From CAZCGA01 sp964498075 (GTDB lineage Bacteria > Desulfobacterota > Binatia > HRBIN30): a stretch of DNA of 34,285 nucleotides. The translations under genes and the position numbers were made by a program. Every line of letters begins with the position of its first letter. The first letter of the stretch is position 1. The DNA lies in contig CAZCGA010000064.1 in the NCBI GenBank assembly GCA_964498075.1, positions 1-34,285 on the forward strand, in the 5' to 3' direction. The notes under the pieces are model-generated. The model had not been told where the DNA came from and did no database searches. It worked only from the letters and a program-made list of their open reading frames with translations. Shown piece after piece: positions 7,444-15,065 of the stretch.

Positions 7444-8382
7444 ATGGCGGAGCGGCGCATTCGATTCGGCATTCAGACCGGACAGCAGTTCGCGTCGTGG
7501 GAGGAGATCGTACGCATCTGGCAGCGCGCCGAAGACCTGGGCTACGACACGGCGTGGACCTACGATCACTTCGTCGCCGTGATGATGGATCCGTTCGATC
7601 CGTGCCTCGAAGCGTGGAGCTGCCTGGCGGCGCTGGCGGTGCAGACCAAGAAGATTCGGATCGGCGCGCTGGTCACGGGCAACACCTACCGTCATCCGGC
7701 AATCCTGGCGAAGATCGCCGCCACCGTCGACGTGATCAGCAACGGGCGGCTGGAGTTCGGCATCGGTGCGGGGTGGTACGAGCCCGAGCACACGATGTTC
7801 GGTCTGCCCTTTGGCTCCGCCCGCCAGCGCTGCGAGCGCCTCGATGAGGCCCTGATGGTGATCCGCGCTCTGTGGCGCGAGGGGCAACCGAGCTTTACCG
7901 GAACGCACTATCGGCTCAGCGCAGCGATTGCCGAACCCAAGCCCGTGCAGCGCCCGCATCCGCCAATCACCGTCGCGGGTGCCGGCGAGAAGCGCCTACT
8001 GCCCATCGTGGCGCGGCACGCCGACGCTTGGAGCTCGTTCGGTTCGCCGGACGTGTACCGCCGGAAGATCGAGATCCTACGCGGCTATTGCGCCGCGGCG
8101 CAGCGCGACTGCGAGGCGATCGAGAAACAGGTGCTGGTGCCCGCGGCCATCACCGACGATCTGTCGACGGTCGCGCCGCTGATCCAGGGGTATGCGCTCT
8201 ACCAGGGTCTCAGCGAGGACGAGGCGCGCCGCTGGATGCTGCTGGGCAGTGCGGATGACGTGTGCCGGCAGATCGACGCCTTCGTCGCCGCCGGCATCAG
8301 TCACTTCGTTCTGACGCTCTCGCCCTACAACTTCGACGTCTTCGAACGCTTCGCCGCCGACGTGATGCCGCGCTACCGCTAG
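7444..8382 (+). CDS. Luciferase-like monooxygenase family (F420- or FMN-dependent) oxidoreductase
   Basis: A 312-residue TIM-barrel flavin-type enzyme of the bacterial luciferase-like (LLM) class. Visible family landmarks are IRFGIQTGQ at the first strand, EDLGYDTAWTYDHF, KKIRIGALVTGNTYRHPAILAKIAATVDVIS and the signature GRLEFGIGAGWYEPEH, followed by PITVAGAGEKRLLPIVARHAD. This pattern is most like the F420-dependent subgroup common in mycobacteria and several uncultured phyla, but cofactor choice cannot be settled from sequence alone. AGGAGG at 7430-7435 precedes ATG 7444, overlapping the hydrolase end. Members of this class reduce or oxidise small organic substrates such as alcohols, ketones or nitro compounds; here a link to lipid or hydrocarbon metabolism is inferred from the operon. 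Confidence 0.9.
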   Translation: MAERRIRFGIQTGQQFASWEEIVRIWQRAEDLGYDTAWTYDHFVAVMMDPFDPCLEAWSCLAALAVQTKKIRIGALVTGNTYRHPAILAKIAATVDVISNGRLEFGIGAGWYEPEHTMFGLPFGSARQRCERLDEALMVIRALWREGQPSFTGTHYRLSAAIAEPKPVQRPHPPITVAGAGEKRLLPIVARHADAWSSFGSPDVYRRKIEILRGYCAAAQRDCEAIEKQVLVPAAITDDLSTVAPLIQGYALYQGLSEDEARRWMLLGSADDVCRQIDAFVAAGISHFVLTLSPYNFDVFERFAADVMPRYR

Positions 8383-8409
8383 AAGCGAGGCGCGAGGAGA
8401 CACCTGTCC

Positions 8410-9876
8410 GTGAGCGCCGCGTCGCCGCCACCCTCCCCTACCCGACTGTCGGGCGAAGACCTTTCCTTCTGGTGGTTGGATTCACCGATGCAGCCGACGA
8501 CCATGGCGATGCTCATGGTCCTCGACCGGGCGCCCGACGCGCCGGGGTTGCGGCGTGCCTTCGAGCGCGCCGTCGCCGCGGTGCCGCGACTGGCGCAGCG
8601 TGTGTCCGATGCCCCGTTGGATCTGACGCTGCCACACTGGGAGGCTGACCCGACGTTCGATTTAGACTATCACGTCCGCCGGCACGCGCTGGCCGAGAGC
8701 GCCGACCTACACGAGCTGTTCCACGAGGTTGGCCCGGCGTACGAGACGCCATTCGACCGCTCGCGTCCGCTTTGGGAAGCGCGCGTCTACGACGGCTTGC
8801 GACCCGAGGGGCGTTCCGCGCTGTTCTTCAAGCTGCACCACGCGGTTGCGGACGGCGTCGGTGGGAACGCCATTTTCGGTGCGATGACCGATTGGGAGCG
8901 CGAGCCGGCGCAGCAACCCGAGGCCCCACACGTTTCCAAGGGCACCTGGCCGCAGCCGCGACCGCTCACGGCGCGAGTCATCGAGGCGCTGCGCGATCGT
9001 GTCGAGCTCGACCTCGAACGCGCCGGTGCGGTCGCCGGCGCGGTGGCCGACACGATCCGGCATCCAGAGAAACTGCGTCGCGCCGTTGAGGCGGTTCGCT
9101 CGATCGTCGAGTCGGTGCGCTTCGATAGCCACTCGCCGCTGAAGCAATCCGGCGGGCGCGCCCGACGGCTCAGCGGTCTGGATCTACCGTTCGCCGAAGT
9201 GCGCCATGTGAAGCAGCTGCTTGGTGGCTCGATGATCGACGTGATCCTGACCATCATGGCGGGCGCCATCGGCAAGTGGCACGTGGCCCATCGCCTCGGC
9301 AAGGTGCGCGAGCTGATGACGCTGGTGCCCGTAAACCTGCGCAAGCCGGAGGAGTGGGCGGACAAGCCGCACGTCGGCAACGTTGCCACCGGCATCCTCG
9401 TGCCCGTGCCGATCCGACTCGCCGATCCGGTCGCGACGTATCGCGAGATCCACCGGCGCATGGAGGCGAAGAAGGCGGACCCGGCATCCGCCGCCTCACC
9501 GGTCATCGCCGAGCTGTTGAGCGTGTTGCCTCGCAGCCTGATGACGTGGATGTCGGAAGCCACCTTCGGCGGCATCGACTTCATCGTCACGAACGTGCCC
9601 GGCATCCTGATGCCGCGGTATCTCGCCGGTGCCGAGATCCTCGCCGCCTACCCGTTCGCCCCGGTGGCGATGAAGAGCCCGGTGAGCGTCGCGCTCTATG
9701 GGTATCGCGACGCGCTGTTCATCGGCCTCAACTCGGACGAAACCTCGATGCCCGACGTCGAGGCCTTCAAGGGAATGATCCGGGACGCCTTCGAGGAGTT
9801 GCGCGCGGCAGCGCAAGCCCGTCGGCCGCCGGCGCGCAAGCGCCGCGGCGAGCGGCCACGCCGTGCCGTGACCTGA
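8410..9876 (+). CDS. Wax ester synthase/diacylglycerol acyltransferase (WS/DGAT)
   Basis: A 488-residue enzyme of the bacterial WS/DGAT family, which esterifies acyl-CoA with fatty alcohols or diacylglycerol to make storage wax esters or triacylglycerol. The catalytic HHxxxDG motif is LHHAVADGVGG (His143, His144, Asp148, Gly149). The usual N-terminal LSGEDLSFWWLDSP and the middle PFDRSRPLWEARVYDGL are present, and VPVNLRKPEE with FIVTNVPG near the end match the conserved C-terminal half. The start is a GTG at 8410 preceded by GAGGAG about ten bases upstream; no ATG lies closer to the LSGEDLSF block. It is the last gene of the 5599-9876 set, 27 bases after the LLM gene. A basic tail (KRRGERPRR) could hold the enzyme to membranes or lipid bodies. 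Confidence 0.93.
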   Translation: MSAASPPPSPTRLSGEDLSFWWLDSPMQPTTMAMLMVLDRAPDAPGLRRAFERAVAAVPRLAQRVSDAPLDLTLPHWEADPTFDLDYHVRRHALAESADLHELFHEVGPAYETPFDRSRPLWEARVYDGLRPEGRSALFFKLHHAVADGVGGNAIFGAMTDWEREPAQQPEAPHVSKGTWPQPRPLTARVIEALRDRVELDLERAGAVAGAVADTIRHPEKLRRAVEAVRSIVESVRFDSHSPLKQSGGRARRLSGLDLPFAEVRHVKQLLGGSMIDVILTIMAGAIGKWHVAHRLGKVRELMTLVPVNLRKPEEWADKPHVGNVATGILVPVPIRLADPVATYREIHRRMEAKKADPASAASPVIAELLSVLPRSLMTWMSEATFGGIDFIVTNVPGILMPRYLAGAEILAAYPFAPVAMKSPVSVALYGYRDALFIGLNSDETSMPDVEAFKGMIRDAFEELRAAAQARRPPARKRRGERPRRAVT

Positions 9877-9889
9877 GAAACCGGGAGAC

Positions 9890-11074
9890 CTAGGCGGCGG
9901 CGCCGGCGGCCGGTTCGTCGAGGTGATCGATGCGTGGGCCGGCGGCCAACCAAGCGCTCGCGGCGCGCCGGCCGGCGCTGTGCATGGCTGCGAGCACCTG
10001 ACGTTCGAAGTAGAGATACGATCCCGCGTTGAAGCAGCCGTCGCGCGCCGGCCGCACCGCTTCGTACAGCGTGACGTCGCGATACGCACCGGCGTCGAGC
10101 CGCGCCAGCCGATTGCGCTCGAGCAGCAGCTTGCGGTCGACGTTGTAGGCGTTCTCCAGGAAGCTATCGACGGTGCGCTCGACCGCACGCCCGAAATGCA
10201 CAAACGGACGGACTGACGCATCCGGAGGTTCGGTCACCAAGACGGTGACGATCTCCTCGGCCCCCATGGCGATCACCGGCGCCAGTGGTGTGTTCACCAG
10301 CAGGCCCCCGTCCCACAGCAGGTGTCGGCCGATCTGTACGGGCGGAAACAGCAAGGGGATGCTCGCGCTGGCCAGCACCATGTCCACGCTGATGGCGTCG
10401 ACGATCACGTAGTCGGACGTGCGGGTCATCGGTGTGTCGTGAGTGACGTAGCGGACGATGTGGCCGCTGTGTGCGTCGACCGTGTTGATGGCGAGATGGA
10501 CGCCGCGGTTGGGGACGTGCGCGCCGCCGAACGTCTCTACGAGGCGCTCGCGCAGCTGGGCCGTGCTGGCGAGAAACGGTTCGCGGATTCCCTCGAGGAA
10601 GCGGCTCACCAGCTCGAACCGCGCCGTCAGCAGGTACTCGACCCACAGCGCGAGCAGGCTACCGCGGCGCGGCGGGAAGTGATTGCGCGCGCGCTGCAGC
10701 AGCGTGCGCCAGCGACGTCCGGGCACCAACCACTGGATCGACTCCTCCAGGGTCAGCCGCACGAGCGTACGCGCGGCGCTGTGAAAGAACAGCGGGCTGG
10801 CGACCGCCGGCGGATTGTCGGCGATGCCGTTCCAGAAGGCCATCATCTCGCGGGGCGATTTTCCCGCCGCGATCAAGGCGCTGTTGATGGCGCCGGCGGA
10901 CGTGCCCGACAGGACGGAGGGCCCGGCGGCGAAACGCGGATCGCGCAGCAGCCGCTCGTAGACCCCGACTTGAAAGGCGCCGCGCGCGCCGCCTCCAGAC
11001 AGCACCATGCCCAGCCGGGGTTGCTTCCCCTTGCTCACTTGGGCTCGTTTCACTGTTTGCCCCCTCTTCACCAT
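9890..11074 (-). CDS. Patatin-like phospholipase
   Basis: A 394-residue patatin-family serine acyl hydrolase that would release fatty acids from phospholipids or neutral lipids through a Ser-Asp dyad. The oxyanion loop is SGGGARGAFQVGV (residues 26-38) and the nucleophile is in GTSAG (Ser59). The Asp is in LLWDGGLLVNTPL, the DGG form of the second motif. No signal peptide or beta-barrel domain is present, so it is cytoplasmic or membrane-associated, unlike secreted ExoU- or PlpD-type proteins. ATG 11074 was chosen; about 20 basic residues precede the core, and Met23 within GMVLSGGG is too close to the motif to be the start. It converges on the WS/DGAT gene with 13 bases between stops, so a lipid-turnover role in the same pathway is plausible. 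Confidence 0.9.
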   Translation of the reverse strand: MVKRGQTVKRAQVSKGKQPRLGMVLSGGGARGAFQVGVYERLLRDPRFAAGPSVLSGTSAGAINSALIAAGKSPREMMAFWNGIADNPPAVASPLFFHSAARTLVRLTLEESIQWLVPGRRWRTLLQRARNHFPPRRGSLLALWVEYLLTARFELVSRFLEGIREPFLASTAQLRERLVETFGGAHVPNRGVHLAINTVDAHSGHIVRYVTHDTPMTRTSDYVIVDAISVDMVLASASIPLLFPPVQIGRHLLWDGGLLVNTPLAPVIAMGAEEIVTVLVTEPPDASVRPFVHFGRAVERTVDSFLENAYNVDRKLLLERNRLARLDAGAYRDVTLYEAVRPARDGCFNAGSYLYFERQVLAAMHSAGRRAASAWLAAGPRIDHLDEPAAGAAA

Positions 11075-11169
11075 GGTCTTGGTCGAGGCTCATAGTGAAG
11101 TGACCGGAACGGTTTTGCAAAGGGCAGAGGTCGGCGCGCCAGCCGACGATCCGGCGTCGAGTGTGCCGC

Positions 11170-11460
11170 TCAGAGCACCGATCCGGTGGGCGACTCCAGT
11201 TGATCGGCGCACTCTTGCGCGCAGTAGTGGCGCTGGGGCCAGCGCGAGCAACGGACAACGTGCAGCTCCGGCTTGCCGACCGCCGCGGTCGACGCGGCGT
11301 GCGCGGCATCGACGTGAACCTCGGCGGGCTCGTGCGTCTCCGGGCAGGTCACGACCTTGGGCCCGCGGAAGCGGCGATACGCGTCCACGACGACCGGCAC
11401 GACGACATACAGCGCGCCCACCGCAGCAATGGGAACCACTGCCGTCAGTAGGTTGTCCAT
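11170..11460 (-). CDS. Small membrane protein with a C-terminal Cys-rich tail
   Basis: A 96-residue protein with one N-terminal membrane helix (about residues 5-25), a basic RRFRGPK stretch and a polar domain holding CPETHEPAEVHVDAA and a later CSRWPQRHYCAQEC group. The four or five cysteines suggest a metal or disulfide site. I have an impression of similar small proteins with the SRWP(E/Q)R..C.QEC pattern near metabolic genes in Acidobacteria and deltaproteobacteria, but cannot name a characterised family. GGGAGGT lies eight bases before ATG 11460. It reads in the same direction as the patatin gene, 95 bases upstream, and could share a transcript with it. The positive-inside rule suggests the Cys tail is cytoplasmic. 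Confidence 0.7.
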   Translation of the reverse strand: MDNLLTAVVPIAAVGALYVVVPVVVDAYRRFRGPKVVTCPETHEPAEVHVDAAHAASTAAVGKPELHVVRCSRWPQRHYCAQECADQLESPTGSVL

Positions 11461-11949
11461 ATGCGACCTCCCTTCGCGTCAGCGCTGACCTGCCCGTGAG
11501 CCTCTGCTATCGATCCTTCGAAAGGACGAACGGGTTCACGTGCGGGTTGCGCAGCGTGGGGCAGCGGAATGACAGGACGAAGCCGGCAACCCCGGCGTGG
11601 GTGCTGACGACGGCGTAATTCGGGCTTCGATGATCGTCCGGGGGACGGACGCCGAAGCAAGCTTGCATCTGGCCGCCGCCATTGGCAGGGCCCAGTTGCG
11701 GAATACAACCGTGTACCGGGCTTCGTCCATGGCTGACAGTTGTGAGGTACGACATCGTTTCTCACTGTCAGGTCTCCGCGTTCCGCTTCGTTGCGGTACC
11801 TCCTACGCGTACGGCCGAAGCGCAATGCATGCCAGGTCGTGTGCCCCCTACAGACCCGAACACGAATTCGGATTTGCAACGGCATGATTGTCACGGACGC
11901 AAAACGTTTCTCGGCAGTCGGAACACGCAGGAGAGGTGGAGGGTGGTGA
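11461..11949. other. 489-base gap without a supported gene
   Basis: Several overlapping open frames exist on both strands, but none has a good ribosome binding site, a family motif or a domain-like composition. Codon use is unlike the neighbours and local GC is slightly lower near 11750-11900. It probably holds the promoter for the small membrane protein gene on the left and decayed sequence on the right. I see no tRNA, repeat or clear terminator in it. Confidence 0.5.
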
Positions 11950-12867
11950 TCAGGGAGCGGAAGGCACTCCGAGGAGCGCCTGGGCGTTGCGGAACAACCA
12001 CTTCTCCATCACCGCAGGCTTGATCGGCAAGGTGCGGAACTCGGCCAGCAACTCCGCCGGCGGCCGGCCAATCAGAAACCACCCGGAGCCGAAGAGGATC
12101 TTGTCCTGGATCGTCGTCTGCCCAAACCGCAGGAGCGGCTCCCACCCGGTTCCTGGCAAGGCCATGTACTTGGGTCGATGCGCGGCCAGCTCCAGGTAGA
12201 CGTGGGGGTACTTCCACGCGAGCAGCACCGCCTCCAGCACCCAGGGATAGCCGGCGTGGCTCATGATGATCCGGAGCTCAGGAAAGTCGGCGGCTACCTG
12301 ATCGATGTGGCGTGGATGACCGAGATCATTGATGGCAACCGTCGTCCAGTTGGCCGACGTGTGAATGCTGACGGGAATGCCCAGCTCAACGCACTTGGCG
12401 TAGAACGGGTAATATCGGCGATCGTCGGCGGGCAGGCCGATCATGAACGGCCGCAGGCTCAGCCCCCGGAAGCCGCGTTTGATCACCCAGTGCTGCAGCT
12501 CACGCAGCGCCACGGCGCCCTGGAGGATGTCGACCCCGGCAAACGGAATGAAGCGTTGAGGGTGGTGCTCGACGAGCGGCGCCACCAGCTCGTTCGGGAT
12601 GAACGTTTCGCCGCAGCTCGTGCGCTCATCAAAGCCCGTGACCAGAGAGCGTGCGATGCCGGCGGCATCCAGCGCGCTCACGACCTGCTCCTCACTGAGC
12701 TGGATGGTATCGGCGCGTCGCCGAAAGGCTTCCTTGGTGGGAGCCTGCTTGTAGAATACGCGTAGGTACCCGAGCATCGCGTCGGGAAAATGCTCGGCCG
12801 CATGACGCATGATCTCCGGCACGGGCACGATCGGCGCCCACATGTCGATCACTCGTATCTCGCTCAT
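11950..12867 (-). CDS. Amidohydrolase_2-fold protein with altered metal site
   Basis: A 305-residue TIM-barrel protein of the amidohydrolase-related (ACMSD-like) family. The barrel landmarks are RGLSLRPF, then GIPVSIHTSANW, then LRIIMSHAGYPW and finally KILFGSGWF. Members usually carry an HxH pair just after the first strand and an Asp in a FGSDxP motif. Here the first strand ends VIDMWAPIVP and the last reads FGSGWF, so both sites lack the expected residues while the two middle His remain. The protein may bind no metal, one metal, or act differently from hydrolases such as decarboxylating ACMSD. ATG 12867 follows AGGAGGAAGG at good spacing; the frame is open 37 codons further up without such a site. 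It is divergent from the Cys-rich protein gene across 204 bases. Confidence 0.82.
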   Translation of the reverse strand: MSEIRVIDMWAPIVPVPEIMRHAAEHFPDAMLGYLRVFYKQAPTKEAFRRRADTIQLSEEQVVSALDAAGIARSLVTGFDERTSCGETFIPNELVAPLVEHHPQRFIPFAGVDILQGAVALRELQHWVIKRGFRGLSLRPFMIGLPADDRRYYPFYAKCVELGIPVSIHTSANWTTVAINDLGHPRHIDQVAADFPELRIIMSHAGYPWVLEAVLLAWKYPHVYLELAAHRPKYMALPGTGWEPLLRFGQTTIQDKILFGSGWFLIGRPPAELLAEFRTLPIKPAVMEKWLFRNAQALLGVPSAP

Positions 12868-13071
12868 TCGACCTTCCTCCTGCGCGCTCGAATCGTGCCA
12901 TGAAGCCCGGAGCCAGAGAAGACTCGGACGGCAATGCCGGTCCAAGGTGGTCATAAGCATCGCTTTCATGGTTGACAAGCTGGACTGATTCGCAACACAA
13001 TCAACGCGCGTCTTCGGGGGGGCCTGCGTAGAGCTTGGTCGATCGACTCAAGTGATTTCCAGGGAGGGACG

Positions 13072-15024
13072 ATGAAGACTCGACTGACAACGGCAGTGAT
13101 GGTGGCCACGTTCGTGGGTGCCGTGGGTACGGCGCGGGTGGCTTCGGCGGCCTGCGCAGCCGGGAACCTGGCAGACACCGACGACCCGATATGCAAGAAC
13201 GCTCTGGCGTGCCAAAAGACCATCTTGGACGCCGTCGGGGCTTACGTGAACAAGATCCAGACTGCGGCGAAGAACGCGGTGTTCGCCAGCATGAAGGGCA
13301 CGAACACGAAGACGACACCGTACGCCTGCCAGGGCGGCCCCAAGAACGGCGCAGTCTGCTTCGCCAACAACGGCCTCTGCAAAGATGGGCCGCTCATGGG
13401 CCTGCCGTGTAGTGATGACTCGGACTGTCCTGGGAGCACCAAGTGCGACCGAGCCAAGGGCTGCAACCTTATTCCGAAGAAGTGCAACGGACTCCCGAAT
13501 GACGGCCTGCCTTGCACATCAAACCTGGATTGCACACCCGGGACCTGCGACAGCCAGAACGACGCGATCGAGTGCCAGCCCGACTCGAAGCATACGGCGA
13601 TCGCCAAGGCCTACAACGCTGAGCAAGCCAAGCTGCGCGCCAAGATCCTCGCGAAGTGCCAGAAGCCCGGGGCTGTGGTCGACATTGAAGACCTCGGGTT
13701 CGAGACGTCGACCGCGTGCCCCGGGGTGGCGACGGCGCTGGTGCAGGGCCAGCTGGCCGCCTACGAGGCATTGATCACGTGCATGTTCGCCGCCTCGGAC
13801 GGCGATATCAACGGCGGGAAGATCGTTGACACCATTCTACGTCCCATCGGGAAGGCGATCGGCAACACGAAGCCGCAAGCCAAGAGGGCTGGTGCAACGC
13901 AAGCTGCGGATCCATTGCCGCGCGGGATGGTGGAAATTCCGGGCTCGACTTTCTTGCAGGTCGGCGTCAAGCAGACCGATACCGGAATCGGCCGCGGCGG
14001 CGGAGCCATTCCGCTGTCCTTTGCGCATTGCATGGGCGGCAACGGTGCGCCCACGTGCCTGAACAACGCTGACTGCAACGGCGGCACCTGCGTGCGCGAC
14101 ACGTGCACGGTGTGCGTTGGTGGTAGCCGCGCCGGCAAGGCGTGCGTGGCGGCCGCGGACTGCCTGGGTGGCGGAACCTGCACGGGGGCGTGCCCAGCGA
14201 ACACCTACCAGTTCAAGACCTACGGGGACGCGACGCGAGGAGCAAACAGCGACGACGGCAACATCCTCACCGTGGCGTCGTCGTGTGCAACCTCTGCATT
14301 GCCCGTCTGCCTGTATACGCGGACCAAGAACTCCGGCAACGGCACCGCCGCGATGGGGCTGATGAACTTCACGACCGGGGAGTACACCAACCGCGGCCCG
14401 GTCGAAACCATCGTCCTGATCGGCAGCGTGTGTCCGATCTGCGGCGCCGGCGTTGGCGGCAACACCTGCGGCATCGGTCAGGTCAAACAAGGATCGTGCA
14501 CCGGTACCCCAGGGTCTGACGCAGGCCCGAACATCAACCTGAAGTGCAACAACATCGGCGACGTCGATGGGGCGTGCCCGCCGACCGTGAACGGCGCCGA
14601 ACCAAAGATTCCGAACGCGTTTGAGCTGAGCACCGCGCCGAGGACCATCAGCGACGCGGATGGGGTAGGCCCCGGTACGACGGGCCCGGGCTCGAAGAAA
14701 CTCTGCGGCTTCTGCGACACGGTCGGCACTGTCGGATGCCAAGGCCCCGCATCGCTCTGTGCGCGAGGCTGCCAGAAGGCTACGGATTGCCCGCCACCAG
14801 GAACTGTCTGCGACTATACATCCACGCCGCTGGGCTATCACGGTGACCCGAGCGTCGGGTTGGTCACCACGTCGGGGGATCAATCGGTGTACGCGCCGGT
14901 GTACGCCAGTCTGGTCTGCACGGGGATCACCGGCAATCCGGCGGTCGACGTTCCCGTCGGCCTGCCCGCACCGGCACGCAGCATCAACCCGTTCATCAAC
15001 TTCTTCATCTTCTCGAACGACTAG
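13072..15024 (+). CDS. Secreted Cys-rich repeat protein
   Basis: A 650-residue exported protein with a clear signal peptide (MKTRLTTAVMVATFVGAVGT, cleavage likely after VASA near residue 26). The mature part has many cysteines in repeated short units of the form G.PC...DC.GGTC, for example GLPCSDDSDCPGSTKC, GLPCTSNLDCTPGTC, PTCLNNADCNGGTC and GKACVAAADCLGGGTC. The units lie in two clusters, about residues 85-160 and 325-375, separated by helical and Gly-rich parts. It ends INPFINFFIFSND. I do not know a characterised family; similar DxDCxGGxC repeats occur in large surface proteins of deltaproteobacteria and are probably disulfide-bonded. GGGAGGG lies just before ATG 13072. There is no lipobox, so it is periplasmic or released. 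Its function is unknown. Confidence 0.85.
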   Translation: MKTRLTTAVMVATFVGAVGTARVASAACAAGNLADTDDPICKNALACQKTILDAVGAYVNKIQTAAKNAVFASMKGTNTKTTPYACQGGPKNGAVCFANNGLCKDGPLMGLPCSDDSDCPGSTKCDRAKGCNLIPKKCNGLPNDGLPCTSNLDCTPGTCDSQNDAIECQPDSKHTAIAKAYNAEQAKLRAKILAKCQKPGAVVDIEDLGFETSTACPGVATALVQGQLAAYEALITCMFAASDGDINGGKIVDTILRPIGKAIGNTKPQAKRAGATQAADPLPRGMVEIPGSTFLQVGVKQTDTGIGRGGGAIPLSFAHCMGGNGAPTCLNNADCNGGTCVRDTCTVCVGGSRAGKACVAAADCLGGGTCTGACPANTYQFKTYGDATRGANSDDGNILTVASSCATSALPVCLYTRTKNSGNGTAAMGLMNFTTGEYTNRGPVETIVLIGSVCPICGAGVGGNTCGIGQVKQGSCTGTPGSDAGPNINLKCNNIGDVDGACPPTVNGAEPKIPNAFELSTAPRTISDADGVGPGTTGPGSKKLCGFCDTVGTVGCQGPASLCARGCQKATDCPPPGTVCDYTSTPLGYHGDPSVGLVTTSGDQSVYAPVYASLVCTGITGNPAVDVPVGLPAPARSINPFINFFIFSND

Positions 15025-15035
15025 TACCCAAGAGA

Positions 15036-15058
15036 CCGCCGGGGTCGCATCCCCGCGG
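15036..15058. terminator. Hairpin between convergent genes
   Basis: The two stops here are 41 bases apart and face each other. CGGGG at 15040-15044 pairs with CCCCG at 15051-15055 around a six-base loop, and CCG at 15036-15038 pairs with CGG at 15056-15058 with one bulged base. There is no T-run, so it is a possible bidirectional transcription barrier rather than a textbook intrinsic terminator. Confidence 0.4.
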
Positions 15059-15065
15059 CGCGGCC

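Noticed and set aside
11507..11755. A possible small gene on the - strand
   Set aside because: No ribosome binding site, no recognised motif, and overlapping frames on both strands look equally good.
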